From Gossypium raimondii (taxonomy: Eukaryota; Streptophyta; Magnoliopsida; Malvales; Malvaceae): DNA of 64,000 nt. The stretch spans positions 53,850,390-53,914,389 of the forward strand of contig NC_068576.1 of NCBI RefSeq assembly GCF_025698545.1. The letters run 5' to 3'. Made by a program: the position numbers and the translations under genes. Below, piece by piece: positions 23,620 to 35,921 of the stretch (within the stretch, counting starts at the first letter, position 1; each line of letters begins with the position of its first letter). The notes beneath the pieces were generated by a model, which made no database searches, had not been told where the DNA came from, and was given only the letters and a program-made list of their open reading frames with translations.

Positions 23620-25439
23620 TCTTTCTATGGTTTACCTTTTGGTTTCAATTGCCTGAATCTGGATTACTGACTACTGAGTCATGGATGAAGCTGGTATTCT
23701 TTATAAAATTTGACTTTGCATGCTGTTGGGATTTATATATAGTGTTTATATATATTATATATTATATTGTGTGATTTACTTTTTTTTATAGCTGATTTAA
23801 ACAGCAAAAGGGTTAAATATTAAAACTGTCAGCTTGTTTATTCTCAATAATTTTCTTTTACTTCATGTTTCTACACTATTGAGTTTTGATGTTTATTTAT
23901 AAACTTTAGCTTCAATTTTGGTATAATAAAATTAAATGCATGTAATTAAATATATGACACAAAACAAAGGTACGGTCGGGGAGATATATGACGTTTTGCT
24001 TTGAAATATTTTGGTGTCATTGTCACACCTAAAATAGCGCGCCACTAACACATCAAATGCCTGATATTTTTACAAATGAGGATGAAGAATTAAACTATTA
24101 GTCTGTTTGAATTCTTATTTAAGACGAAAGTAAATAAGAGAATGAATCCTCGAACTTATTATTATAAATGCACCAAGACAGCCGTTGGTCCTGCCAATAG
24201 CTCATCCTATATGCGGATCCCACGAGCTGGCACTATTTGCACCACACACCCCCACCTTTTGTCTCATCCCTCGTCTTTTCGTCCTAATTTATATACAAAT
24301 TTCATGATTGGCTTTTGGAAATGGGAAATTTCTGAGAAAGGCTTTAGAATTTCTATAAACTCAAGTGTTAGACAAAATACTACAAAAAGATATTTCCTAA
24401 ATTATTTATTTAGGTAATATTTACATAAAATATTATGAGATTTGTAATTGTTTGTTTAATTAGCCAATGTTTTCTGTAATTATACATAATGTTATGAATG
24501 TTGTAATCATTTGTTTAATTAGCCAATGTTTTGTATAATTGTGTCCCACTAAACATTATAAAAGTTGCAATTCTTTGTGTATTTGTGTAATTAATGTTCC
24601 ATTCATTGCACAAAATTTTAAGCCCAAGTTATAGCACTTGCGTCTGGTTATGTTTTGTCCGGTCGTATTTTTGATGTTTTTATTCTGTTTCTTCCAAAAT
24701 GCATGTTTTTTGTGGGCGATTAGCTTAAGTTTGACCAATAAACCGGACCTATTGAGCCATTAATGGACCGATTAGCCAGACCCAATTAGACCACATGAAT
24801 CGAACATATAAGCTAAAATCCACAACTTGGGCCTATGAACCCTATTCATGAACCGAATTTGTGAACAAGACCCATATCCTGAACACATGAAACGAGCCTA
24901 TTAGCAGAATCCGTGAATTGGATCAAAGCCCAAAAAGGGCTCTGGGGTAGTACAATGGACCCGAAATGGAGCCCAAACCCAAAAGAGCCTTCAATCTGCT
25001 AGGGTGGAGGTAGCCGGCGTGCACGCCTCCCGACAAAGACACCATGTTGCGACGAGGCTCTAAAGGCAGGCATCAAATCCTCCGTGGGGTTAGGTAGACG
25101 ATTGGTGGAGTCATTCCCGATTTAAGGAATGTTTGATATGTTAAATGATTTTATTTGGTGGAAGATTGGTGGAGTCATTCCCAATAAATGCATATGGTTT
25201 TAGGCTTCTGAGTTTAACGTTTTATATTTGGATGTTTCAAAGATGAAATTTATAACTATCTTCAAACTTATTAATTTGATGTTTGTTTTTATATTTGTTT
25301 GTATGAATAAATCACATGAGATAGTAACCAGAACTTTATCTTAGTATTACTGAATCATGTACATAGTAAACTAGAAGTTTATTACTTCAAATATATTAAT
25401 TAATTGGCATCATCGATTAGACCATCCCGATTAATAATG
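23620..25439. other. Spacer downstream of the PLAC8 gene
   Basis: The first few hundred bases are the likely 3' UTR and flank. A direct repeat of GTTTAATTAGCCAATGTTTT occurs at about 24454 and 24512. About 24720-25100 is less AT-rich and contains many GAACC/GGACC phrases (for example CCGATTAGCCAGACCC); it may be repeat-derived, but no coding similarity was seen. Confidence 0.35.
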
Positions 25440-27641
25440 ATACAAAAATTGAGAATTTACATGGAAGCTTATTAAAGAACTTGAATATCCTTTATTTTAA
25501 AGATTTTTAAGTGTTGCTTGTTCTCAAAGAATATGAATTATTAGAACCTTGCTAACTCAAGTTGAGATTAAATCTCTAACATTTTTGAAAGAAATATGGA
25601 CTTGTTTATCCAATAAGTGGATGTTCTATTAAGACTTTGGTAGATGCATCCACAAGGTAATCACATCTGAGTTATCGGTGTGCAACCCAAAGTTTACGAG
25701 ATTACTTGTTTAATGATTAGTGTAAGAACAAAACTTTCAAATTATGCAATTGAGACAATTCTTACTAATGGTTGTGAATTCATTTCTCAAGCTTTCAATG
25801 ATTATTATATATTAAATTGTCGGTGAGAGTAAATATCACAAATCTTGATATTTATGTATGTAAAATCGGCATAATGATATGATATTTTATATGAACCGAC
25901 ATTTGTATGCATCATGCCGATAAGTTTTGATAAATACCCCTCATTACCATTGTCTTTCGGTCAGGAATCAAATACAACCCATTTTAGAATTTTAGAATTT
26001 TAGAATATGTGATATATGTTCAAGCTGTTACACCTCAATGCACAAAATATGTACTCAAAGAAAGTTGGGAATATACATTAGTTATGTGTCTCCTTGTATT
26101 ATTAAATGTGTTAAATAAATTGGAGATTCAATTATAACATAATTTGTGATTACTATTTAATTTGATAAATTTCCCAACATTAAGGGGAGAGAAATAATAG
26201 ATGGATAAATAAATTACTTGGGATGAATTATCATTATCTAGATCCTCATAAAAAGTAATTTGAACCAAAAGTTTAAGAAGATAATTCACTTTATTACATC
26301 TTAATTGCTAGATGCATTTATTAACTTGATAAAAATAACTAAGTGTTATGTACCAATTGATATTTTGAAGTCTCAGTTGGACAACCTTGCTAGAAAAATG
26401 AAAGTATTGCATGCCTAAAGTACGGTAGATTGATTGATTCCAAAGACAAAATTCTAGTACAACAAAATAATAAATCAAGATGGTCTTATAGTAGAGGCAA
26501 GTGTTCCTAAAGAGACCTAGGCATAACTAATCATTAAAACTACAGAAAAGATTCAGGTACTTGAAGATGAAAATAGTGAAAATAAATATATTCCAATACG
26601 AGGAAATATGGAACTATGAAAAACAAAAAATTAGCGACAATGATTTTGCATGGAATAGTATTGTTGAAATAATGAAAGAAAATGAGGATTTTCAATAAAT
26701 TTATTGAAAATATAGACATGGAATAGATTAGCCAAAACGAAAAGACATAATTTAAGTATAATTAAATTCGTAAAGTTTACGGATCGAGAGTCCAAACGTC
26801 TAAAGGTATAAAGCTAATGGAGTAGAAATGATTATATTTTGCAAAAATAAAATAAAATAAATGAATTTTTTCGCTAAGTCCGAGCATTGATTACAAAGAA
26901 TAAATTTTACAAAAAAATAAATGAAGTTTTCGCTAAGTCCGAGCATTGATTATGAAAAATATTCTTTTATGGTGGATGCAATAACATTTAGATATATTAT
27001 TAATCTAGCAGTTTATGAAAGATTTGACATGAGTCTTATGATTTTTGTTACAATGTTTACAAAAAGCACTATGTAGTGAAAATTTATAATAAAATCCTTT
27101 AAGGATTTAAAGCATATAGAAATTCCTAGGAAATTGTTCAATATGTTTGCCTAAATCTTTATATGAATTGAAATGATTCTACATGTTCGACTCAATGAAT
27201 AATAGTTGAAGGAAGATTATAAAATGATCCAAAATATCTACATGTATTTTTATAGAAGGATAATGATCAAAGTTTGTTATAATTATTGTTGAAACTCCTT
27301 AAAAGATCAAAATATATTTCCCCAAATTTTTTTCTCTCATGACTTTCAAAAGAATGGTGATATAAATATTTAGAAAATACATTCAAGTGGTCATTTGAAA
27401 AGCTAACATTTAATATTGGAATACGTAGAATGTGAGATATTACATGATGTTGTTATGAGAGAGAGTAAATACGCACTGTATTATTTTTCCGTTAATTGAG
27501 GTTTTGTCCCACTAGATTTGCCTAGTAATGTTTTTAATGAGGTAACATGTTTTTCCTTTAGTAAAAAAATTTCCCCACAAGATTTTTATCTTTATAAGGT
27601 TTTATCAAGACAAATTATCTACAAGTGGACCCAAGGGGGAG
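25440..27641 (+). mobile_element. Decayed Ty1/copia retrotransposon internal region
   Basis: Fragments in all three plus-strand frames match copia Pol in the right order. An integrase core piece reads TNGCEFISQAFNDYY (about 25765-25808). Integrase C-terminal pieces read AVTPQCTKYVLKESWEYTLV (about 26025-26084). A reverse transcriptase piece reads SPSIDYEKYSFMVDAITFRY (about 26937-26997). The end of Pol reads EKLTFNIGIRR (about 27397-27430). Stops and frameshifts are frequent. A purine tract AAGGGGGAG at 27633-27641 lies directly before the 3' LTR. Gag and the 5' LTR were not found, so the copy is 5' truncated or unrecognisable there. Confidence 0.8.
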
Positions 27642-27894
27642 TGTTTGAATATTTTATTATAAAATGGATATCCATCAAAATCATGATAAGTTTAATGTAC
27701 TTTAGAACTCTAAAATTAATTAGAAGTAGAGTTTTATTTCATTTATACGTTTTATGTTTATAAATATAGACTTTGGAGAGTATTGTACACATCCCTATTC
27801 ATTAATAAAATAGGTTCTCTTTTGCTCTCCTATGTCTGGTTATTTACTCTCTTTTATTCTTGTTTTATTTTCTCTATTCTTTTATTTCATAACA
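27642..27894 (+). mobile_element. 3' LTR of the decayed copia element
   Basis: It begins TGTTTGAATAT immediately after a polypurine tract and ends TTTCATAACA, giving TGTT...AACA ends typical of copia LTRs and a length of about 253 bp. The upstream partner LTR was not found, so borders rest on these ends only. Confidence 0.6.
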
Positions 27895-28497
27895 ATTTTT
27901 ATAATTCTAGTTTATATATCAATAAAAAATATAGGATGTTGAAATAAATTTATAACTTAATGTATAATGTTGTTCTTGAGTTTGACAATTTTTTAATGTG
28001 GTGCTTGTGTTTTTTTTACAATGTGGTACCTATATTTGACAAAAACTATACATTTTGGTACTTGAAGACAATAATATTAACTTTTTGTTTTTTATTTGGG
28101 TTTTAGAATTGATTTAATGATAATTCATTAAAATGATATTAAGCTTCAATTTATAAATTTTGATTATAATATTTCATGAAAATTGATTGTATCACCAAGC
28201 ATAATTAAATTTATAAATTATGATTATAATAATTCATGATTTTTTAGTTTTTATTAAACTTAAATTTTATTTGAAAAAAATTTGATTAAAATAATAAAAA
28301 CAATGAGTGTTGGTAAAAGTTTAAAATTACACGCCTAATTATGAACCATAATCCATAATAAGATTACACTTATTACACCGTGAGGATAATTTGGCATTAT
28401 TTGAAAATGATATTATGAGATGGCTAAAATGTTGAAAATCCAAACAAAACAATCTTATTCTCTAATAGAACATTAAGAGTTGAAATGTAAGATTTGA
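27895..28497. other. AT-rich spacer with a partial repeat
   Basis: About 27960-28090 contains GTACCTATATTTGACAAA and ACATTTTGGTACTTGAAGA, resembling one arm of the foldback element at 51420-51916. The rest shows nothing recognisable. Confidence 0.35.
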
Positions 28498-29035
28498 TCA
28501 ATCAAACAACAAAAAAATATCGGTGCTTGACGCCATGGAAAACGTGTCGAACAAAGCCAAGCTGAAGTAGAAACTTGAGCAAACGCTCAACGAACAACAC
28601 CAGGCATGAAACCCAAATATAACTTCGATAAACCACGAAGACAGGTCGAGCAAACGGGAGCCGTAGGCTTGACCAGGTAGCCGTAGGTCCAGGCCACTTT
28701 TCCCGATGGCCGAAGAAAGTAAAGACAAAAATGAAGACAAAATGTAAGAGGAAAAGAAAGCTAAGAAGAGAAAACAAGAGCAACGAAAAGCAAGGGTGGG
28801 GGAAGCAGCAGCCAGCCTCATGGCCAGCACGGGATATATATTGACCCCGAGAGTTCAGCTCATGGAATCCTCAAGTCTTGGTCTTCAAATTTCTATGCCT
28901 CGTTGACTAAATGAAACATTGAAGCCGCAAATGGAAACAAAACTTGAGAACGACAGCATCATGCTGAAGAAACAGGAAGCCACTAAAAGTGATGCAACTT
29001 CAACTGCTACGTTTTGCAGAAACCAGTGATATGAA
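28498..29035 (+). pseudogene. Possible decayed coding sequence of unknown identity
   Basis: This stretch is markedly less AT-rich than its flanks. In one plus-strand frame from ATG at 28529 it reads MENVSNKAKLK, then after stops and a frame change a lysine/glutamate-rich run EEKKAKKRKQEQRKARVGEA (about 28750-28810), GYILTPRVQLMESSSLGLQI, and KLENDSIMLKKQEATKSDAT up to a TGA near 29030. At least two in-frame stops remain (near 28740 and 28910). It looks like a dead gene fragment, but I do not recognise the family. The 110-residue minus-strand open frame over the same bases is probably its shadow. Confidence 0.35.
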
Positions 29036-29308
29036 TAATATAACCATACTTGAAACTGTGTTCAGACCATAGTAATATGAGTAATCTTTGTCAAAGATTG
29101 GCCAGAAACCTACAACTCTCATATCATACATTATTATGATTCAGAAAACGAGTACTTTACCATCCTCAAAATGATATGAGCACCAACTAAACAAAAGTTT
29201 CACTAACTTTTACCAAACAAATAATCCGGGAAGAATACTATGAGAAATACATGAACAAACAACTTCGAAGCTATTCTTTCTCCATGGTTGATGACTCAAT
29301 CCTACCCT

Positions 29309-31026
29309 TCAAGCAGCAACCTGACCAAAGAGCCACTTGCGGATCTGCAACGAGAGCAAATAAACTAAGTTGAGAGAGGGAGATAACAACACTGCACCAG
29401 CAATTTGCTTCTTCTAACTCGTCTTGAAGAATTAATGTGTAACTATGCAAAACAAGGTAGAACTAAGCGATATGCATCCCAAAAAAAACTACCAAACGCA
29501 CCTCTGGAAGTTTTTTATTGAATGCAACATCCAATCGTGCATCCAAGGTGTTCTCACACACAATCTTTCCATCTCGAGATGCTATCACAACACCTCCTGA
29601 GCTGCAAACCAGGGGAAAAATGGGATCAGTATTAAAGTTTTATCGGTTTACTTCATTTCTTTTTCCTTCTCTTTTCAGGTAGGGGAAGGGCAGAGCGTAA
29701 CATCAAGGGGAGGTTGCTAAGATAAAAAAAGAAAAGAAAAGAAAAGCACAACTAAGCAATATTTCATACAACTACTAGAATCATAATACTCAACACTTAA
29801 TTACTACCTCGAGACAAACATTCACGTCCCTAAGGGTCAATCCTCACAATCGGTAACATGTACTCTCGCATTTTCATAGAATTAATCATGCATACCAGAA
29901 AGGGCCATGAGCATTGTGATGAGAAGGTGCAGGAGGAAGATTGACATTGTCAATGAATATCTCTGGTGGATGAACATTCACTTTGGAAGCATATTCTTCT
30001 TTTGCTGAATCCAGGACAGACTCCACCAAGGGCACATCATCTTTGCGACAGCGCAGTAAGATAGCAGGCTCTTTCAGCCTGACCAAACTCTGCAATAAAC
30101 AACATACTTTCAACATTCAACTGTACATGAAAATCATTCAATTCAAGAACTCCCAAGATTTTATCTAATGCTGCAATTTTGGAATATTTGCAAAAATGGT
30201 TTTATAATCTTGCCATTCACTGACCTGAACAATTACATCTTTCAAAAGCGTTTTGTACACATGGTGATCACGGCTCACGTTCAGAAGTTCCTTGGCTGCC
30301 GACTCTTTCATTTCATTAACCACATCATCTTGAGCTTGAAGGACCTTAATCCTAGATGCATTAAGCTGCATCGAATACTCACTGCAGCAACAGAATAAAT
30401 CTTACTCTTATTCGTATCCTTCTATTATCCTACGTGTCAATTTGCATCAAAACAAAAACTAAATTCTCTTTGCTGTCGCATTAACTATCATTGTGAGAAT
30501 CAACTTCTTCAATTTACTAGCTTCACCCAAATCACATTATAGTTTCAGATTACTAATTAAACCAGAGTCATCTCCGAACCTGACTAGTTCTCAATTACTA
30601 ATGTAAATCTCAGCTTGACTATAGAAATCCAGTGTGATAAATCAGTTGAACTAAATACTGAAAATTACAGCAGAACATGAGAAAATAAGCAGAATATTTT
30701 AAAAAAGATCAACTCACATCTTCTTTCGAACTTCGACTTGCTTCTCCTTTTTCTCGTACTCTTGCCTGATCTTCTTCTTCTCTGCCTCCACCAACTGGAG
30801 CTTCTCGATGTTGAATTCCTAAAACACGAATCAATTCACCATCAATTCATCGGAACATCCAAAATTCACAACATTATAAGCCAGAAAGGGGGAAAAGAGA
30901 GAAAACGAATTAAAATTGAAATACCTCTTCCGCTGAAACAGAGATCTCGTTAGCCTTCTCCTCTGCTTCTTGGCGGATGAATCTCACCATCTGCTGGATC
31001 TGCCTGGAAACATCTCCGTCGTTCAT
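29309..31026 (-). CDS. V-type proton ATPase subunit E, 229 aa
   Basis: This is the peripheral-stalk subunit E of the vacuolar H+-ATPase, which links the cytosolic V1 motor to the membrane sector. Exons on the minus strand are 31026-30925, 30818-30718, 30381-30225, 30089-29896, 29601-29502 and 29344-29309. The sum is 690 bp, all with GT-AG borders. It starts MNDGDVSRQIQQMVRFIRQE, followed by a long charged coiled coil (EAEKKKIRQEYEKKEKQVEV). The globular half contains LLRCRKDDVPLVESVLDSA and the conserved SGGVVIASRDGKIVCENTLD, and it ends FGQVAA. The length is the usual one for plant subunit E, and no residue looks missing. The subunit acts on the cytosolic face of the tonoplast and endomembranes together with subunit G. 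Confidence 0.97.
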
Positions 31027-33776
31027 TTTCGCGGGGATCTCGATTTGATCGGAAAATATTGTAGAATAAGGTATTTTTATCTGATTCTCGATCAGAAAAG
31101 ATAAAAAAAATTGAAAGCGAACAGTGAAGGCAACCAATTTTTATACATGCTTCCCAGAGGTTTACGCTGAAGAGCCGTTTGCTTAATTATTTACTTTTTA
31201 AGAGAAAAAAAAAGGGTCCCATTTGTTTATGAACTACTATTATTTTGTAGTTATCCTCATAATGACGTGGGACATTTTCTGTGCGTACGATTTTCGAGAG
31301 TATCAAATTATCAACCGTCCGCTTATCGCCTAGTGTTTAGATTTTATTTTATTTATATACTTATTAAATTATTTATACACAATTTTTTATTATTCCAATA
31401 AAATATTATTTTGCCTCAAATTTTAAATTTTGTTTTTGATACGGGTGACTTTAATGTAAAAAATTAGGAGCAATTTATTTTAACGGTCACTTGTTAAAGT
31501 TAGTGTAAAAAATCGGGATTTAATTATTATTATTTTGTAAATATTTGAGGGTTTTTTGATACGCTTTAAAAGTTTAAGTATTAAATTGAGTAAAAAATGC
31601 AGTAATTTAATTGATTTTTATGAAAAGTTTGAAGGAAGTTTAAATACTTAATTAAATGTAAAAAAGTTAATTATTTTTAAAAAAATTTGAGAACTTAAAA
31701 TACGACAAGTGTAATATAATTAACTACAAATAGAATCAAATCATTATAATAACAGATTAAAATTCACACGTACAACGAAACTCAAAAACTTTCATATTAA
31801 AGGAATGGCGTAAAAAGGCAAACTCACAACCGATCTGAACAGTTAGATGTATAACAACTTGATGGGTCTATTTTTAAAACGGGACGAAGCTTAAAATCAA
31901 ACCCACTAAAATGGGTGGCAGGCCTAGAATTTGATCGTTTAGATGATGATTTTGTTCTAATAAAAAAAGGGTTATCTCTCCATCTGGTCCATTCTTATCT
32001 CGTAAAAACCAACCAAAATTAATATGAACCAAGGCCCACTTTTGTAGGTCTACCATCACAAATTGACCATCATATATGATATTTACACATGGCATGTAAG
32101 GCACTCTCCTGTGTTTTCCAATCATTAGTCCTTTTAATATTATTATTAACATCCAACAAAAAGCACACATTTTTATTATTAATAATAATAAACTACAGGT
32201 CAACAATGTGTTCATTGTATGTGTAGAATAATTGTTTAATTTGATTAAAATTGTTTAGTTCAACACTTGATTATAACATATAATGTATGGGAGGAATATA
32301 TAAATGATCATAAATAGCAAAGAAAGGGAAAAAAAGGGGCTAAGAAAGGAGTGCTATATGAATGCAAGTCACATGTTATCCATAAGTAAAGTTTGGTATT
32401 ATATACATGTATGGGGGTGGGGGTGGGGGTGGGGGTGGAGTGGAGAAAGGCCCAATGAATAAGAAGAACTGAAAAGGAATGACACAAGTTGTGATGAAAA
32501 TAAAATAAAATACAAAGAGACAACTCCTCATTTGTCCTCCTTTAGGGAATAAATATATGTTTATTAAATCCAAAACTTGATTTGCCTTGTGACTTTGGGA
32601 ATTGAGGATCCCTTTCCCTTGCCTTGCGTCACATGTCTATTAGTCAAGCACAAATCTACACTTTTCCAACTTGGCTTGGAATTTAAACTGAATACCAATT
32701 TGGTTTAATAAATTTATATTCTATCATGTTATTTTTATACATTTTAATTATTTTTGTATTTAGGGAGTTGTCCATATGGAATTGGCAAACCATTTATTCA
32801 TGTGAATGGCAAATTATTTGGGTTAAAACATAAAGCGAATTTGGGAGTCCAAATCAAAAGATAACATAATATCATGTGGGTATAATTAGCCCAGTTTAAA
32901 AATCGAGTTATTTATTTAAGCATTTAAAATTAGAAAGAATTAGATAAAATATTAAAATCAAAAATAAATTTGAATAAAAGGAGATTTGAAGAAAATTTTA
33001 AATTCCTAGAGCATGCCAAATTTGAATAAAAAAAAAAGGTGTTTATTGATTTTACCAATAAAATTTAGTAAAGAGAAAATTAATGACCAAAATTAATAAT
33101 TAATAAATATTTCCAGGAGGTGGGGAAGACCGGGCTGAGCGTCCCAATGAAAAATAATCTCCAAAAAAAAAAATCACAAAATCCCAAATCAAAAGTCACA
33201 AATCGCACGCAAAAAACAATACCAATGCGGCCTAGTGAAGCAAATGAATGACTAATTTAGAAACAAAAGACAATCAAACTTTCCATCTAATCCATGCACC
33301 CCCACTGTAAAATAAATTATAAAAAAACAACAGCAAGTCCGATGACCGATACAATGGTGGCCCCCCATGTGAGATTGCCCTCTGCTCCTTCTTCTCCTAC
33401 CTTTTCCCCTCTCTCTTTCTTTGCTTTGCCACTCTCATTTTTTAATCTCTGTAACAACAACAATTGCAAAAGCACCCCCATGTTATCGATCTGATTCAAA
33501 ACACTCCAATAGAAAACAGAACAAAAGCTAGATCTCATCTTTTCTCCTTCTATTTCCTTTGTTTTGTGTATTTAATGCCCCATTTTCAGGTTGGCTCTTT
33601 GGTCATGTTTTTCACTTGAGTTCTCACCCACCTGGCCGCTTGTAATTTCCTTTTTTCCTTTTTGGCATCCACCGCCATACTAAATGCTTCTGCCCAGTGC
33701 CAATGCTGTAAACTAAGAGACAGTAGCATACAGTCAAGACTCAAAAACAATAGAGGGTTGCATTGAATATCATTTC
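31027..33776. other. Spacer between divergent V-ATPase E and BTB genes
   Basis: 31027-31140 is the probable leader of the V-ATPase gene. The middle is AT-rich with no recognised gene. A G-rich repeat sits at 32413-32438. From about 33350 the sequence is C/T-rich (CTCTGCTCCTTCTTCTCC), and this is the likely leader of the BTB gene at 33777. Confidence 0.4.
32413..32438 (+). repeat. (GGGGGT)n minisatellite, potential G-quadruplex
   Basis: There are four GGGGGT units in a row followed by GG, giving G-runs of five separated by single T. This satisfies the usual G-quadruplex pattern on the plus strand and is isolated in otherwise AT-rich DNA. Confidence 0.85.
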
Positions 33777-35921
33777 ATGGCAACAACTACAACTACAAAA
33801 ATATCATCTGCTCAGCTCAAAGTACAAGTCCAACCCATCAAGCCTAAGCGCCGCAAGTGCAAGGAAACCACCATTTCTTCCTCTGCTTCGTCAGTGGCTA
33901 CTGGTTCTGCTGCTTCCGGTGCTACGAACAACTGTGCTGAATCGGGTGGTGTTCATGGAGTTCTAAGCCGGAAACTTGACTCGCCCACCATTGTTTCTCC
34001 TGATAGCTCTTGGTGTTGCCCTGCTTCCAAGCCCCTTCCAACGCCCCCTCCTTCGCCACCTCCGCAAGCTCGCCGTGTCCCGGACCAGGGGTTAACAGAT
34101 TCTTTGTCGGGCTTCAGGATCCGATATTCTCCGGGAAGCGTATTGCCTGTCATGGACTTTACGGGCGGAACATTGCTGTCCAATGGTCATTCTCCGTCGA
34201 GTTTCAACAAGTTCAACTCTGCACTCACGGCGGGTCTCTTAAACCCGATGTCCCCACCGCCTCCAGCGGACAAGATACGGTCCAGCCCGACACTTTTCGA
34301 GATGATGGCTAGCGAGCCCGATATCCATCAAAGAACCCAAAACCAAGCTCAGATCCAAGCACCCATTTCAGCTCCGAGACAAAACCAACCCCCGCCTGTT
34401 ATGGATAAGCAGGTATTGACCATGCAACGAATTTCGGATCTTTTATCGACCCGGAGCCCTGGGAACCAGTTTAACGACCCGGGTTTGAGTGATATAAAGC
34501 TGACCTTGAGTTCCAAGGATGGGATTAGTGTGTCAATGAACGTTCACCGGCAAATACTGGTGGCTCACAGTAGGTTTTTTGCTGTGAGGTTATCGGATCG
34601 ATGGACAAAGCAGCAGAGGAATGGATCAACTGGGCCGTACATTGTGGAAATATCAGACTGTGATGACGTTGAGGTTTATATAGAGACCTTGAGGTTGATG
34701 TATTGCAAAGATTTGAGGAAGAAGCTAATGAGAGAAGACGTTTCTAAGGTTCTTGGAATTTTGAAGGTAATGTTTTAGGTTTTTTTTTTTTTAAATTAAT
34801 TAAAATAGCAATTTTGTTTAAATGTATACTTAAGAATTGGCATGAAGATTAGCAGTAACAGTTTCAATTTCCCATTTTGAACTCTGAGCTTGTAACATAG
34901 ATTGAAGGATTAGGCCATTAGTGGCTTAAGTATTTAGAGTGTTGAAGTGGTGGTTCTTGTGATGTTTTTGCTTTGTCAGGTTTCAGCGGCAATTGGATTT
35001 GATGCTGGGGTTTTGTCTTGTTTGGAGTATTTGGAAGCCGCTCCTTGGGCTGAGGATGAAGAGGAGAAAGTGGCTTCTTTATTGGCGGAGCTCCACCTCG
35101 AAAACGTTGGAGCCGGGGAGGTTTTGAAGAGGGTTTCCGTTGAAGTTGCTAATGGAACTGATGAGGGTGGTGATAATGAAGAAGTGCTTCTCAAGCTTTT
35201 GCATGTGGTTCTTGAAGGCAAAGATGAGAAAGCAAGGCGTGAAATGAAAGGATTGGTCTTTAAGATGCTTCGCGAGAATTCATCTCACAACGATCTCCGG
35301 AAAGAGTCCTTATATTCAGCTTGCGATAGCTGTCTGGAATTGCTTCGACACCATTTTTTCCGAGCAGCATCTTTGGATTTGCAGGATGCGAGTCAGATTG
35401 CAAGACAAGCAGATAATTTGCACTGGATTTTGGACATTTTGATTGATAGGCAGATTGCTGAAGATTTTCTAAAAACATGGGCTTCTCAATCTGAATTGTC
35501 CGATTCTCATTCTAAAGTTCCGGTTTTCCACAGGTTTGAAGTCAGCAGAGTTACAGCTCGGCTATTTGTGGGAATCGGAAAGGGGCAGTTATTGGCATCG
35601 AAGGAATTAAGGTGCCTGCTATTACAAACATGGTTGGTGCCATTTTACGATGATTTTGGGTGGATGAGGAGGGCATCGAAAGGCCTCGATAGACATTTAA
35701 TCGAGGATGGGCTTAGCAACTCGATTCTCACTCTGCCTCTGGCTTGGCAACAGGAGATTTTTCTGGCTTGGTTTGATAGATTCTTGAACTCTGGTGAAGA
35801 TTGTCCCAACATTCAAAGAGGTTTCGAAGTTTGGTGGAGGAGGGCCTTCTGGCGACGCAGTGGTGAACAAGAACCACCATTGCCAATACGAGTCATAACA
35901 ACAGCCATCGAGAACTCATAA
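33777..35921 (+). CDS. BTB/POZ domain protein, 643 aa (At1g63850-like)
   Basis: There are two exons, 33777-34766 (330 codons) and 34980-35921, joined across a 213 bp GT-AG intron in phase 0. Residues 1-230 are low-complexity with Ser/Ala and Pro runs (PTPPPSPPP). A BTB/POZ fold starts near residue 238 ([20 protein letters not shown]) and runs into exon 2. Exon 2 continues with a helical region ([20 protein letters not shown]) and a conserved C-terminal domain ([30 protein letters not shown]). This architecture matches plant BTB proteins such as Arabidopsis At1g63850. Many BTB proteins act as CUL3 ubiquitin-ligase adaptors, but that role is not shown for this subgroup. Reading through the intron gives a stop at 34778, which would yield a 333-residue truncated product. 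Confidence 0.9.

Noticed and set aside
23312-23656. Separate gene in the 114-codon plus-strand frame
   Set aside because: It overlaps the last PLAC8 exon in another frame and its composition follows from the Pro/Tyr-rich repeat.
28498-28830. Minus-strand hydrophobic 110-codon protein
   Set aside because: The hydrophobic Leu/Phe/Ser composition is what the complement of a lysine/glutamate-rich plus-strand frame gives. No domain was recognised.
34947-34979. Independent gene starting at the ATG at 34947
   Set aside because: This ATG lies in the intron. The frame simply continues exon 2 of the BTB gene upstream of its acceptor.
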